IMG/VR virus record: IMGVR_UViG_3300021373_000346
Location: 1-33,712 of that record
Reading direction: 5' to 3' (one strand)
Length of the DNA stretch: 33,712 nucleotides
DNA from: a virus
Part shown: piece by piece, positions 12,721 to 22,868 of the stretch
How the letters are laid out: each line of letters begins with the position of its first letter
Numbering within the stretch: position 1 is the first letter of the stretch
The notes under the pieces: generated by a model
What the model was told of the DNA's origin: nothing
The model's input: only the letters and a program-made list of their open reading frames with translations
The model's database searches: none
Position numbers and translations under genes: made by a program

Positions 12721-15700
12721 AGTAACGCTTTGCTGTAAATGAATTACTGGCTTCATTCATAAAATCTTTCCATATCCAAAGTCTAGCTAATGGCATTGAA
12801 CGCATAGTTTGTTTTGCACCCTCGCCATAATTCCCACTTACAAACTCGCCAACGCCTCTAGTAATGTCTAAACCTATACTTGGCCCTGCACCCAACACAC
12901 CAACTGCCGCATCTGCAATGTTTTCTTCTTGTGGAAACTTTGGCTGGATTAAACCCATAGATATATCAGGCCCACCTAAAGCCATTGATGTATGCATTGC
13001 AGTATAAAGACCGTCTGAATACAAAGCAGCTACACCAGACATATCGAATGAGCGTGCAATTTTATCTTCTATTGCCATTTCATCCATAACAAAATCAGGA
13101 TTCTTTAGCTCTAAGCCCATATATGCCAAACCCATAGATGCAGCCAATGCTACTGCTCTGTTTCTTGCCTGACCTGTAGCGTATGAAGCTGTAATTTTAT
13201 TTACTGCGGCTAATGTATATGAGTAAAACTGGAATGGCAGGCCAAGCAATCCATTCTCTATGCGTGTATAACCGCGATACTTAGGGTCTTCTTTGCCACC
13301 AAACTGTCTAGCTATGCGATAAGGCACATAAACTACACCATCAACAATGTTTGGTTTATCTGCTGGTGTACCCATAAGAATAGTATTCATAATGCCACTG
13401 TTAAGCGAACTGCGAAACTCTAGCTTTAAATCGTCATATTCTACAGGCCATTTTTCTGTGCTTGGTAAGTATAACCCACCTTCAGTTTGATCAATGACTT
13501 TACTATCAACAAGCTCACGAATGCGTTTAGCTTTTGCTTTGTCAATTCCATATCGAGCAAGATACTCAACCTCAAACTTAGTTGCTTTCTTACCGCTTTC
13601 AGCAAGACGCATAGACATTTGTATTAATGAATGACCGCGAACAATTGCATCCATTTTTTTCATAATGTTAGTCATAGGCGCAAGCAAGTTGGCTTGATAA
13701 AAACCCCATTTAAGCTTGCTCATGTATTTATCATACGTTCCTTCGTTAAAAGGATTGTTACTCACATCATCTACAAGACGCATATGAGCATCGCCTGATA
13801 TAATCTCAGCTATTTCGCCAGCGTATTTACCTTCCATAGCTGACATGCGTATGCGAGAATCAGAAATTGTTGCAAACAAAGTTTTAAATACATCTTTAAG
13901 TTCATGCTCCATCATAATTTTTGCAAAGTCAGGCAATGTAGAAAAGCCAGCAGAACCAAGATAGTTAAGTTGTGCAAAATCTCTAAGCACAGTAGCTGTA
14001 CGTTGATCCCATGAATGCGGCTCACGCAATACTGTGCCTACAACACGATCATATAAATGCAAAAAATCTTTTCTAGCTGCGTTTATCTTTTCTATAGGCT
14101 TGCCAGCCATATCAGTGTCAATGTCATCTAAGACCTCATCTACTGATTTGCCACCAAACATTTTAGAAAACTCATACTGTGGGGCAACACGAGTTGTGTA
14201 CGCCCTCATTACAGCAAGAGGATCATTCTGAATAAAATCAAACACTTTTGCGTTTGGAATGTCTAATGATCTGTGACGCATGTGCTTAGATTTACCAGCA
14301 CCATAATACGCATTCATGTCGTTAGCAGTATCAGCTAATCCTAGTATATTATCTATTGTGTCTTCAACGCGTTTATTAAGCATACGCTCATCTTCAACAT
14401 CAAGCCTGCGCTTAAAGTACACTGGCTGACCTTCGCGTATTTCTGGTAGCTTTTCTTTAAGAAATGCAAGAGCAGCCCTGTCTGTAGCATTTTCCATCCT
14501 AAGCTGATCGGCTTGTGTTTTTACAGTCATTGTTGATTGATTAAATTTGTTATGATGCAACTCATGGAACAAAACAAAATCTTGAAAATCATTAAAGGTT
14601 TGGAAAAAGCTCCAGTTACGCATTACAAATTTTCTGTGAGCATAATCTTCTGTGTTCTTTGAACGTGTAGCATCTAAGTCTTTGAAAGCTTTAGATGGGT
14701 TTTTCATAGCTTCAGCTAGTTCATTGTAATACTGATAAATGCCAGTGCTGTCTAAATAGACTTCTTGTTTTGAGTCACCAGTTATTTTGTGTGTGTAGCG
14801 CACAAACATACCAAGCGCACCACCGCCCTGCCTACCAATAGGCCCATCTTGTACACGCCTAAAGTTAGATGTAATGCTAAACATATTAAATTCTTCACCA
14901 AACCGCGCCTGTATTTCTGCGTCAGTTAATTCAGATATGTTTCTAATTCGCCGTTCTGCAAACGCAGCTTCATTGCGTTCGTAAATGTAAGGATTTTCTT
15001 TGTAATGCTCTTTTAATATTGCAGCAAATTCCTGTCTCTTTTCGCGTATTTGATCTCTATTCCAATAGCGAGGAAACATTAACTCTTCGTTTTGCGGCAG
15101 TGTTCTTTCTTCTTTAGCCACAAGCATACTAAACTCAAGTTCATACAACTGATCTTCAAGCGCACTTAATCTAGTATTAGAATCGTTTATAACGTCAATA
15201 AGATAATCAGGAACACCCTTTGGCAACTCACCAGTTAGTGGTGATTTAACCATTCTTACAACATCAGCTTGATTAATTTTTTTTCTTCTAAGTTTGCTAG
15301 TCCATCGCCTTGCTTCTTCTGGGCTAAATGCTTTTTCAATTATTTTAATTTGAGCATCAAGTAGTGTTTTTTCTTTTCGTTGTATTTTAAACCTAATGTT
15401 GTCCATCTTGGCTTCAATAGATTTTATGCTGCCAATAATGCCTTGCTCTACAAGCCTGTCTTCCCAAGTCTTATAAAATTTGTGTAACGCTTGTATAGAT
15501 TCTTTTTCTGCTGTTGTAGAAGCTTCTTCGCCATTTATATATTTGCGATTAACTTCTTTTAGATATGCAGAGAATGAGCCATCAATGTTTGAAAGATTTA
15601 CATCACCAACTTGAGTAACGCCTTTACCACTATGCTCACCAAACTGTGTTAGCATCTTGGTGTATACTTGTAGCCACTCACCGTTTCTTGTTTGAGCGTA

Positions 15701-16939
15701 TTGATAAACAGATTTTGGTGTAGCAAAACCCATTTGATTCATTTTAAACAGCATGCCAGAGTCACCAGCTAATCTTACCATAGTGCTTTTTACGCTTTGC
15801 GGTATTTCTTTATCTTGCAGAACTCTTTTAAAACCTGTGGGAACGCCTTTAAAAGCCCAAGAATCTGTAAAAAAATTATCTGCAAAATCAAACGGCTTTG
15901 AAACATCGCCCCCAATTTGTTTTACTTCCTCAATTCTGCGGAATACCTGTTCTTCTTTTACTTTTTCAACATCAACTCTTTTCTGTGCGGTTGCTTTTTC
16001 AAGCATCTTTACCTGAACATTAGCAGCATCATACTGCTCTTTTGCTTTTTTATATAAAACACTGTTCTTAGCTTCTAATGCTGGGTTCTTTTTAACTTGC
16101 TCACGCAAATCACTTGCCTTTTTAAAAAGCACATTTGCTTTTTCTTTAGCTTTTTGCAGTTTAGATTCTAGTAAGTCACGTTCTTTTGGGAATATTTTTT
16201 CAAAATTATTTAATTCACTTTGCTTTTTGTCTTTAAAGGTTCTGTAATCTGGGTTGTTAATGTTTCTAATTTGGTCAGGTGTAATGTCACCTACTTCATT
16301 TGCAAACTCAGTTACCTCAGCTTCAGTCTTTTTTATTGCCGCGCCTCTGCGTCTAGCTGGTACAGACACAAGGCTTCCAATAGCACCGCCAATAACAAAA
16401 GCAGAGCCTATGTTTGTGGCTACTTCTGATGGAGTGGATAACGGATCAAACGGCGCACGAGCAACCTCTAGGCCAGCTTGTGTAACACCTACGCCAGCAC
16501 CGGTACGCAAAAACTGCCTGCCAGCAGTAGCGGCTGCGCCACCAAAGGGCAAAGCAACTAAGTTAATTGGGTCAAAAATACCAGCACCTAAGTTAGCCCA
16601 GAACGATGAGTCAGCTAAAACTTGTCTGCGTTTTTTATTTTCATCAAGCTGCATTTTAAGATCGCGCATGTGATCTTCGCTAACAGCATTCATTAAATGA
16701 TGTTTATATTCTTCATATCCATCTACATCATCAAGAGGATTATATCCTTGCTGAACTTCTGTTCCATATTTAACAGCGTTTCTAACAGCTTCAAACATAG
16801 GTAAATACTGATAGCCAAGTGCTGCTGGAACAGTGTCAGCAAAAAACTCAGGCTGCTCTACGCGCTGTAGTGACCGTCTTTCAGATACATCTGACTCAAC
16901 AAAAGTCCCTTGCGTTGATTCCCAAGGATTAATGCCCAT
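12719..16939 (-). CDS. Large internal virion protein (gp16-like role) with HELHH motif (1406 aa)
   Basis: It is the largest gene and lies where T7 places gp16, after the two smaller core proteins. Residues about 105-200 are hydrophobic and Gly/Ala-rich (LGAGIFDPINLVALPFGG), suitable for membrane insertion; 205-335 is a charged coiled coil. No lytic transglycosylase motif is seen. Instead residues 792-796 read HELHH, followed about 25 residues later by ENATDRAALAFL, a gluzincin-like zinc-protease arrangement. The C-terminal half is helical with an AASMGLAYMGLEL hydrophobic stretch. It is probably ejected with the DNA to form the trans-envelope channel. Confidence 0.8.
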   Translation of the reverse strand: MGINPWESTQGTFVESDVSERRSLQRVEQPEFFADTVPAALGYQYLPMFEAVRNAVKYGTEVQQGYNPLDDVDGYEEYKHHLMNAVSEDHMRDLKMQLDENKKRRQVLADSSFWANLGAGIFDPINLVALPFGGAAATAGRQFLRTGAGVGVTQAGLEVARAPFDPLSTPSEVATNIGSAFVIGGAIGSLVSVPARRRGAAIKKTEAEVTEFANEVGDITPDQIRNINNPDYRTFKDKKQSELNNFEKIFPKERDLLESKLQKAKEKANVLFKKASDLREQVKKNPALEAKNSVLYKKAKEQYDAANVQVKMLEKATAQKRVDVEKVKEEQVFRRIEEVKQIGGDVSKPFDFADNFFTDSWAFKGVPTGFKRVLQDKEIPQSVKSTMVRLAGDSGMLFKMNQMGFATPKSVYQYAQTRNGEWLQVYTKMLTQFGEHSGKGVTQVGDVNLSNIDGSFSAYLKEVNRKYINGEEASTTAEKESIQALHKFYKTWEDRLVEQGIIGSIKSIEAKMDNIRFKIQRKEKTLLDAQIKIIEKAFSPEEARRWTSKLRRKKINQADVVRMVKSPLTGELPKGVPDYLIDVINDSNTRLSALEDQLYELEFSMLVAKEERTLPQNEELMFPRYWNRDQIREKRQEFAAILKEHYKENPYIYERNEAAFAERRIRNISELTDAEIQARFGEEFNMFSITSNFRRVQDGPIGRQGGGALGMFVRYTHKITGDSKQEVYLDSTGIYQYYNELAEAMKNPSKAFKDLDATRSKNTEDYAHRKFVMRNWSFFQTFNDFQDFVLFHELHHNKFNQSTMTVKTQADQLRMENATDRAALAFLKEKLPEIREGQPVYFKRRLDVEDERMLNKRVEDTIDNILGLADTANDMNAYYGAGKSKHMRHRSLDIPNAKVFDFIQNDPLAVMRAYTTRVAPQYEFSKMFGGKSVDEVLDDIDTDMAGKPIEKINAARKDFLHLYDRVVGTVLREPHSWDQRTATVLRDFAQLNYLGSAGFSTLPDFAKIMMEHELKDVFKTLFATISDSRIRMSAMEGKYAGEIAEIISGDAHMRLVDDVSNNPFNEGTYDKYMSKLKWGFYQANLLAPMTNIMKKMDAIVRGHSLIQMSMRLAESGKKATKFEVEYLARYGIDKAKAKRIRELVDSKVIDQTEGGLYLPSTEKWPVEYDDLKLEFRSSLNSGIMNTILMGTPADKPNIVDGVVYVPYRIARQFGGKEDPKYRGYTRIENGLLGLPFQFYSYTLAAVNKITASYATGQARNRAVALAASMGLAYMGLELKNPDFVMDEMAIEDKIARSFDMSGVAALYSDGLYTAMHTSMALGGPDISMGLIQPKFPQEENIADAAVGVLGAGPSIGLDITRGVGEFVSGNYGEGAKQTMRSMPLARLWIWKDFMNEASNSFTAKRY

Positions 16940-19245
16940 TAATTATTACCTATGTTTTTTAAAGCTTCAACATTCCTGTCAATACGAGCTTTAGTTTGCC
17001 TACTTATTTCTATTTTTCTTAATGCCTTTGTGTTTGCATCATACATTTCATCTTGTGATTGTTCTTTTCTTATTTTTGCAATGTCATCATAAGCTAACTC
17101 TGTGCCAATAAATATTGGGCTATTGTTTTTGTCTGGAATCACTCTAAGTTGACCATTGTCATCAACATAATGTGCAACGTATTGGAATGTTTGCAATGAT
17201 GAACTTCTTGTTACAAATCCTTCTTCTGACAAATCATCATCTATCTTGTATTCTATAGGCAGTGCGTCAGGTTGAAATGCGCTTGTTGTCATTGGCACAA
17301 GTTTTATCTGTCGATTTTTTTCAATCCCTATGTACTGACCTTTTTCACGCATTACAAAATCTTCACCGCTTAATGCTTGGACTAATTCTGTAGCATTACT
17401 ATAAAAAGCTTGCCTCTCCGCATAGTCTGGCAGCAATCTTGGCAAGGCAAACATAGACTTATCTATCTGTGAATTGTATCTATCTACAACAACACCAACA
17501 GTATCAATGTAAGATGTTTCAAACATTTCGTTTAACTGTTGATTTATATCCTCTTTGCCAACACCAGACATAATCAAATGTTTTACATACGGTTTTACAG
17601 TTTCAACCATTTGGTAATCAGTTCCAAATGCTTTTGATTCATTTATATCGTTATCGCCTTGAAGATAAGCATTTAAAAGATCATTAGCTGACTTGTCGCT
17701 CCCATCGCCAAGAACTGATTTAACTCTGTCATTTACAGCCGATGTGTTTTGCATGTTTTCTTTTAATCTAGCAGCAAGGCCAACAATATTTTCAGAACCT
17801 TCAACTCTAGTTAAATAACTTAGTGTGCGTAAAAATGCATTTTCATCATTTGATAAAGTTGTGTCTAGTGTCTTGTTAACAACAGAGCCTCCAATATTTA
17901 CATTAGCCAAATAGTCATAATGACTTAATGTAATTTGGAGGTCTTCCTTACTCATGTTGTCAAGTCTATATGCTCTTTTTAATGTTAACTCCATGCCTTC
18001 AGTTATAATGCCTTTTCCAGCAACTAAAATTTTCCAAGGCGCATCTTCTTTTGTAGACTCCTCACCTGTAAAATAAGGAACCATGTTAGGCCTTGCTGGG
18101 TCTAAATCTTCAACTTCATTTGCTATTAAAACATCACCAGCTTTTTTTACTTGTGAATCTTTTGTGTCAACTACAAAACCTTCTTCAGCAACATTAAGCA
18201 CAGTCTGTTGGAATGCTGTTAGCTTAACAGCGTCTGATTCTTTTAGGCTTAAGTTTGTTCTAAGTGCTGTGACATGACGGCTTATGTTGTCACGATCTTT
18301 GTCGTAAGCTTCTGAATCAAGTATTCTTTGAACTTGAGGTTTTAACGCTGTAGGAACTTCATCAAGAACCCTATTAGTTTTTAATGAGTTTTCTACAGCA
18401 AGAGCTACATCAGAGTTTATTTGAACAGTGCTGCCATCTTCTTTTTCATACACAGCATCAAAGTTAATCATCTTTGACAGTATTGCTTTAGGCAACGCTC
18501 TTCGCATTACACCTACGTTTGCTTCAAACTGTGCATCAGAAATTAAGCCAGCAACATTTGCTGCCCTTTGACCAGCAACGCCTTCCATATACATGTCTTC
18601 AACATCTCTGTGGCCTTGTGAATCTGGCAAACTCCAGTCTACATTTTCAGCCATAGATTCAATAAATGAGGCATTGTCTTTTGCATCATCTCTTTGTGCA
18701 ATTTGCTCTGCCTCTTTGATTCTAAGGTTGCGCTTTTGCATAAGATTAAATTTTGTGCTGGCAATGTAAGCTGCGCCTGTGTCGCGAACAATTCCTTCAA
18801 AACGCTTGTCAGCGTTCTTGGTCATGCCACTAACATAGTCTTCCATAACCTGTGAGTATTTCTCCACACCTTGAGGATCAAACTCATACTTAAGATATGT
18901 TTCGTTTGCTTTGTCTCTTATTTCTCTATCAACAGTGCGTATGTATCTACGATCAAGAGTCTCTTCATAAGCGGCTTGAGCAATAGTTCCAAAGCTTGTT
19001 GGTGCTTTAAACGCCTGAGGTTTGCCTGTGGCTGGATCAATTGTTCTTAGAGACTCTTCACCAACAGATTCTGCAAACTCCTTGCCTTTGTTCTGCGCCT
19101 CTACAGAGGCCTGCTTAAAAGCTTGCTGAGTTAAAGAGTCAGCAGCAGACGCAACAGTCTGCCACATCTGGCTTTCACCAGTGTCCATGCGAACCACGCC
19201 AATGCGTGAGTTTCTGAACTGTTGTTTTTCTCTAATTACCGCCAT
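16939..19245 (-). CDS. Internal virion protein (gp15-like, 768 aa)
   Basis: The size, mostly helical composition, and location between a gp14-like and a gp16-like gene match the T7 gp15 role. The N-terminus (AVIREKQQFRNSRIGVVRMD) and the following QMWQTVASAADSLTQQAF segment recur in gp15-like proteins of marine podoviruses (recalled). Long charged helices cover residues 40-200. The stop overlaps the next start. It should form part of the ejectable core and DNA-translocating channel. Confidence 0.75.
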   Translation of the reverse strand: MAVIREKQQFRNSRIGVVRMDTGESQMWQTVASAADSLTQQAFKQASVEAQNKGKEFAESVGEESLRTIDPATGKPQAFKAPTSFGTIAQAAYEETLDRRYIRTVDREIRDKANETYLKYEFDPQGVEKYSQVMEDYVSGMTKNADKRFEGIVRDTGAAYIASTKFNLMQKRNLRIKEAEQIAQRDDAKDNASFIESMAENVDWSLPDSQGHRDVEDMYMEGVAGQRAANVAGLISDAQFEANVGVMRRALPKAILSKMINFDAVYEKEDGSTVQINSDVALAVENSLKTNRVLDEVPTALKPQVQRILDSEAYDKDRDNISRHVTALRTNLSLKESDAVKLTAFQQTVLNVAEEGFVVDTKDSQVKKAGDVLIANEVEDLDPARPNMVPYFTGEESTKEDAPWKILVAGKGIITEGMELTLKRAYRLDNMSKEDLQITLSHYDYLANVNIGGSVVNKTLDTTLSNDENAFLRTLSYLTRVEGSENIVGLAARLKENMQNTSAVNDRVKSVLGDGSDKSANDLLNAYLQGDNDINESKAFGTDYQMVETVKPYVKHLIMSGVGKEDINQQLNEMFETSYIDTVGVVVDRYNSQIDKSMFALPRLLPDYAERQAFYSNATELVQALSGEDFVMREKGQYIGIEKNRQIKLVPMTTSAFQPDALPIEYKIDDDLSEEGFVTRSSSLQTFQYVAHYVDDNGQLRVIPDKNNSPIFIGTELAYDDIAKIRKEQSQDEMYDANTKALRKIEISRQTKARIDRNVEALKNIGNN

Positions 19246-19252
19246 ATCACAC

Positions 19253-19690
19253 CTACACTTTTGTTAGATTGTAGTTGTGCAAACCGCTTGCGATAGTCGA
19301 AAATCCTTTAATCATGCCAGCAGTAGAAGCAGCGCGACCACGCTGTCTTGCTACTTGCGCTTGCATAGCAAGCTGTGATCCTTCAGCATAACCCTGCTTG
19401 TCAGAACGAGACACGTCGGTAAAGGCAACCTCACGTTGCTTATCTAAAAAAGCTTTGACAGAACGATCACTGGTTATGTCTCTGCCAGCAAAAGTAAACC
19501 AAGCAAGGTTAGCTGCTCTAGCTGAATCATAAGATGCAAGACGATCATTGTGACGCTGCAAAGTCTCAATCTCATTCTGACGCTTTTCTTGTTCATACTG
19601 TAAAGCTTGTGCTTCTTCAGCCCTGCGTTGTGCTGCACCAGCTTGAATGGAAGCAAATGCGCTAAATGCTGTACCTAGTAACTGAAACAT
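19253..19690 (-). CDS. Internal virion protein (gp14-like, 145 aa)
   Basis: It starts with a hydrophobic, Ala-rich helix (MFQLLGTAFSAFASIQAGAA), followed by a charged coiled coil and a C-terminal GRAASTAGMIKGFSTIASGL amphipathic segment, matching gp14-like core proteins that insert into the outer membrane. GGAGG precedes the ATG, which overlaps the tail tubular B stop (TAATG). Length is somewhat shorter than T7 gp14. Confidence 0.78.
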   Translation of the reverse strand: MFQLLGTAFSAFASIQAGAAQRRAEEAQALQYEQEKRQNEIETLQRHNDRLASYDSARAANLAWFTFAGRDITSDRSVKAFLDKQREVAFTDVSRSDKQGYAEGSQLAMQAQVARQRGRAASTAGMIKGFSTIASGLHNYNLTKV

Positions 19691-21954
19691 TAGAATGATA
19701 CCTCCGCAATAATTCCATTAATTTGCAATGATAATGGTGCGCTTTGAGTTATTTTAATTGTTGGGTCTTTACTGTAACCAAGTAAACGAAACTCTTGTTT
19801 GCCTTGAATTGCCACACGATCCAAGCTTAAATCGTCACCAACACGCCGAATTGCAAGTTGCTTGCCGTTTACTGTAAGAGATAAAGTATCTAGCACATCA
19901 AGTATTACTCTATTAACAGAGCGAGGGTTTCCAGTTAATGGGCCACCTTGAACATTGGCATCAATAGGTAGCGTTTCTGCGCTTACAGTAAATGAATAAC
20001 CAATTTCTGCACCTGTTATTTCTGATACAGCAGACACATCAACATTACCGCCAGCTACAGTAAACTGGCCTATATAATCTGTATCATCAACTACATCAAC
20101 TACAGCACCATTTTGGAAATGAGCAGACACATCGAACACACCAGCAACACCAGTAAACGTATCAGAGAAATCTAAATTTAAATTAGAATCAAATTCAGTA
20201 AGAATATATTTTTGTGTGCCTGCGCCAGTATCATACAGGCCTACAAGAAATACGCGATCATCAACAGTGCAAATAGAATGGAACTTGCCTTTGGTGGTAA
20301 ACTTAGCCCAGCCAGCACGTTCTTCAGCCCTGTTAGATGTAAGCAATGCGATCTCACCATCTTGATTTACAAAAAAAGCATATGATTCTGGACGATTGAT
20401 TGCGCCATTAAGCACAGACATTTGAATTGGGTTGTTAATTAAATGCGATGAAAGCTGACTAATACCGTTAGCAACATACGCACCTTCTGCATCTGAATAA
20501 ACAAACTCACGCACAACAGAGCCATGCTTCTGTACATACATAGTTGCGCCATCAAACGAAAATGGCTTTACATAACTTGCGCCAAATGGTGTCTGCCTTT
20601 TAATACGAGCATTAGTTGCTGTAATAGGTTTTTCAACAAATGATGGAATGTAAAATTCTGATGTTGAGGTAAACACTTGTAGATCACGGTTAGATACGAT
20701 GTGACGTATTGAGTTAATCTCACCAATACTAGCAGTTAAATCAAGAGCATCATTATCCTCAGCGTCACCTACATCGAAGTTAAAATACTCAGAACTTTTA
20801 CTGCCCCACAATCCGTCAGGTTGTGAGATAGTGCCGCCAAACCATAATCTATTTTCGTGGAACGCTACTGCTGCTGGGAAACCGCGTAATGCAGAGTAAG
20901 ACTGTTCGCTCCATTGTGTTGTTGGCGCATGTGTCACTACCTTTGGTGAGCCGCCACCTACAGTAGAGCTAGACGCGTTTGCTCCTGCTGTAAACACAAT
21001 TACATTTTCATCAATAATTTCCTGTACTGATCTAGTCCCATTGATTTGATTTCTAGAAATCCCGCCTACAGCACCAGCTTCTGAAATTACAATTGAGTCA
21101 CCTGTAGATAATCCATGCAAAGGAAAGGTCATCTCAACATCAGCTATACCTTCTGTAGTTTCAAGGGCATCAACATCAAGATGAACAAGCAACTCATTAG
21201 TAATATTTCCTGTTGCTTGTGTTGCTGATTGAACAGAGGTAATCAAAACTTCGTTATCGTGATAACGCAAAACAATGCCGATGTGCTTAGAGTCTGCGTA
21301 ATTACCACCTGATTGTGTTCCTGTTGTGTCAAAATAATTTGCGCTAGTGGTTAATGTAACTCCATTCCCTGTTGAAGCTGAAGGGTTAAGGGTTACTGTT
21401 AAATCTTGGAAAGGGTAGTAAGGCTGATTAACTCTGTACCCATCTGCACTTTCAGCAAATTGATAAGTCTCAACTTCAAAGGTTGTTAAGCTAGTACGCA
21501 CTAACTTACGAATCATAAATGTATTGTGAGCAAGAAACATTACATCGCCTGATTGTGCAAATGTAATTTCGTGCAAGATGTCATCAGTAATAGGTAAGGC
21601 ATTACTGTCAACATCTTGCGTAACAGTAGCTACCAAAGAAACAACACCAGTGGTAGGGCTAATTTGAAAACATCTAATCTTTTGATGCTCAAGTGAAATT
21701 ATATAACGCTCATCATCAGAGAAAATAAAAGGAACAATTCTGTGTTGCTGAAATTTATCTGTGTCTAGCGTTGTGTCAAACTCATAAATGCGCTTAGTGC
21801 CAAAGCGTTTTAACAAACCGCCTTCATTTCTAAGAAAAAAGTTTTCAACAGATTTTGCAGAATTTGAATAAACTTTTGTGTCTGTTCTGGACACAAGAGA
21901 TGGGCTAACTTCACCATACTGGAAGTTAGTAATAGGAACCCTGACTCTAGCCAT
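19690..21954 (-). CDS. Tail tubular protein B, nozzle (T7 gp12-like, 754 aa)
   Basis: The N-terminal NFQYGEVSPSLVSRTDTKVY and SVENFFLRNEGGLLKRFGTK are signature segments of the podovirus nozzle family. Further features are VAFHENRLWFGGT and GLWGSKSSEYFNF near the middle. The rest is beta-propeller-like repeats. It forms the distal tail tube. It is coupled by one-base overlap to the gp11-like gene upstream and to the gp14-like gene downstream. Confidence 0.92.
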   Translation of the reverse strand: MARVRVPITNFQYGEVSPSLVSRTDTKVYSNSAKSVENFFLRNEGGLLKRFGTKRIYEFDTTLDTDKFQQHRIVPFIFSDDERYIISLEHQKIRCFQISPTTGVVSLVATVTQDVDSNALPITDDILHEITFAQSGDVMFLAHNTFMIRKLVRTSLTTFEVETYQFAESADGYRVNQPYYPFQDLTVTLNPSASTGNGVTLTTSANYFDTTGTQSGGNYADSKHIGIVLRYHDNEVLITSVQSATQATGNITNELLVHLDVDALETTEGIADVEMTFPLHGLSTGDSIVISEAGAVGGISRNQINGTRSVQEIIDENVIVFTAGANASSSTVGGGSPKVVTHAPTTQWSEQSYSALRGFPAAVAFHENRLWFGGTISQPDGLWGSKSSEYFNFDVGDAEDNDALDLTASIGEINSIRHIVSNRDLQVFTSTSEFYIPSFVEKPITATNARIKRQTPFGASYVKPFSFDGATMYVQKHGSVVREFVYSDAEGAYVANGISQLSSHLINNPIQMSVLNGAINRPESYAFFVNQDGEIALLTSNRAEERAGWAKFTTKGKFHSICTVDDRVFLVGLYDTGAGTQKYILTEFDSNLNLDFSDTFTGVAGVFDVSAHFQNGAVVDVVDDTDYIGQFTVAGGNVDVSAVSEITGAEIGYSFTVSAETLPIDANVQGGPLTGNPRSVNRVILDVLDTLSLTVNGKQLAIRRVGDDLSLDRVAIQGKQEFRLLGYSKDPTIKITQSAPLSLQINGIIAEVSF

Positions 21955-22547
21955 TAACTGCGCCTTTCAGCAATGAACCTAGATGTTGTAAGCTTTCTTG
22001 AAGTCTGCTGCTGCGAGTCTAGGCTTCTTGCTTTTGCCATAGCGTTCTGACCTTGGCTTTGCATTAGTGATGCAAGTGTAGAGTCTCGTGCAATTGATGT
22101 GGCAAACACAACCGCTAAAGAATACTCAACAGCAAGTGTAAAGTAAGAAGGCCAATCTTGCTCTTCTGCTCTAAAAGTGTAATCAGCAACTACAATATCT
22201 GACGGATCAGTGTCTGAAAAAACTTTGTTTCCATAAATTTGATAGTCAATAGGTAAATCATTTACTGTAACAGCGTGAAGCATAAGAGTGTCACTTGGAA
22301 GCTGATAAGCGCGATCATATCTTCCAGTAGGGGCAGCACTTAATAAATTTAAAACCGCTTGGTTTGTAGCAAATCTCCAACGAGAGTTTACTAAAGATGC
22401 TCTAGCTACATCTTCATACATATTCACGGCAACTAAAGCTTCTGTATTTCCATCGTCAAATGAAGTAATTGGGTCAGCACCAATTAGAATTAATGCCCGA
22501 CTGCAAATATCAATTGGCGAATTAGCCGTTGTGCTTATAAGTGCCAT
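21954..22547 (-). CDS. Tail tubular protein A, adaptor (T7 gp11-like, 197 aa)
   Basis: The family pattern is clear: DICSRALILIGADPITSF, ALVAVNMYEDVARASLVN, WRFATNQAVLNLL and QLPSDTLMLHAV. It joins the portal to the nozzle. The ATG at 22547 has no Shine-Dalgarno within 20 bases; an AAAGGAG lies 41 bases upstream on the far side of a 10-base-pair hairpin, which on folding would bring it to 7 bases. That gives an unusual initiation region (see the hairpin entry). Confidence 0.9.
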   Translation of the reverse strand: MALISTTANSPIDICSRALILIGADPITSFDDGNTEALVAVNMYEDVARASLVNSRWRFATNQAVLNLLSAAPTGRYDRAYQLPSDTLMLHAVTVNDLPIDYQIYGNKVFSDTDPSDIVVADYTFRAEEQDWPSYFTLAVEYSLAVVFATSIARDSTLASLMQSQGQNAMAKARSLDSQQQTSRKLTTSRFIAERRS

Positions 22548-22554
22548 ATGTGGT

Positions 22555-22594
22555 TAGGGGAGGTAAGTTAATACCTTGACCTCCCCTACTCCTT
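22555..22594 (-). promoter_or_regulatory. Hairpin that could bring a distant Shine-Dalgarno to the gp11-like start
   Basis: On the minus strand TAGGGGAGGT (22588-22579) pairs with ACCTCCCCTA (22564-22555), ten perfect pairs, with a 14-base loop that may form three more. AAAGGAG ends at 22589, directly before the stem, and ACCACAT (7 bases) follows the stem before the ATG. Excising the hairpin places the Shine-Dalgarno at ideal spacing. No U-tract follows, so a terminator role is less likely. The layout matches the split initiation region described for phage T4 gene 25. Confidence 0.55.
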
Positions 22595-22857
22595 TAGTCT
22601 GAGTCTGTTTCAGCTATAGCTGTACCATCAGATACATCTACAACGGAACCAGTATTAGAAAGCACACTAACAAAACTTGTTGTTGGTGTGTTTGTATCAG
22701 CCACAATAATAACATCGCGAACATTAAGCATGTTTGCTGCGTTATTGAAGTAACCTTCTGTGTTCACAGTCGCGATAGCGTCTGCGGTAGTATAAAACCA
22801 CAGGTTGCCATTAGACGCCCCTGCAAGACGATTAAGACCAGATGCTGCGTATGCCAT
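22594..22857 (-). CDS. Small head-associated protein after the capsid gene (87 aa)
   Basis: It opens MAYAASGLNRLAGASNGNLW and has a beta-rich middle (NVRDVIIVADTNTPTTSF, SVLSNTGSVVDV) with an acidic tail ending TETDSD. Proteins of this size and opening commonly follow the capsid gene in marine podoviruses (recalled). A decoration or head-completion role is likely, but no function is established from the sequence. AGGAGG precedes the ATG. Its stop codon overlaps the Shine-Dalgarno of the split initiation region downstream. Confidence 0.7.
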   Translation of the reverse strand: MAYAASGLNRLAGASNGNLWFYTTADAIATVNTEGYFNNAANMLNVRDVIIVADTNTPTTSFVSVLSNTGSVVDVSDGTAIAETDSD

Positions 22858-22868
22858 GTCTAATCCTC

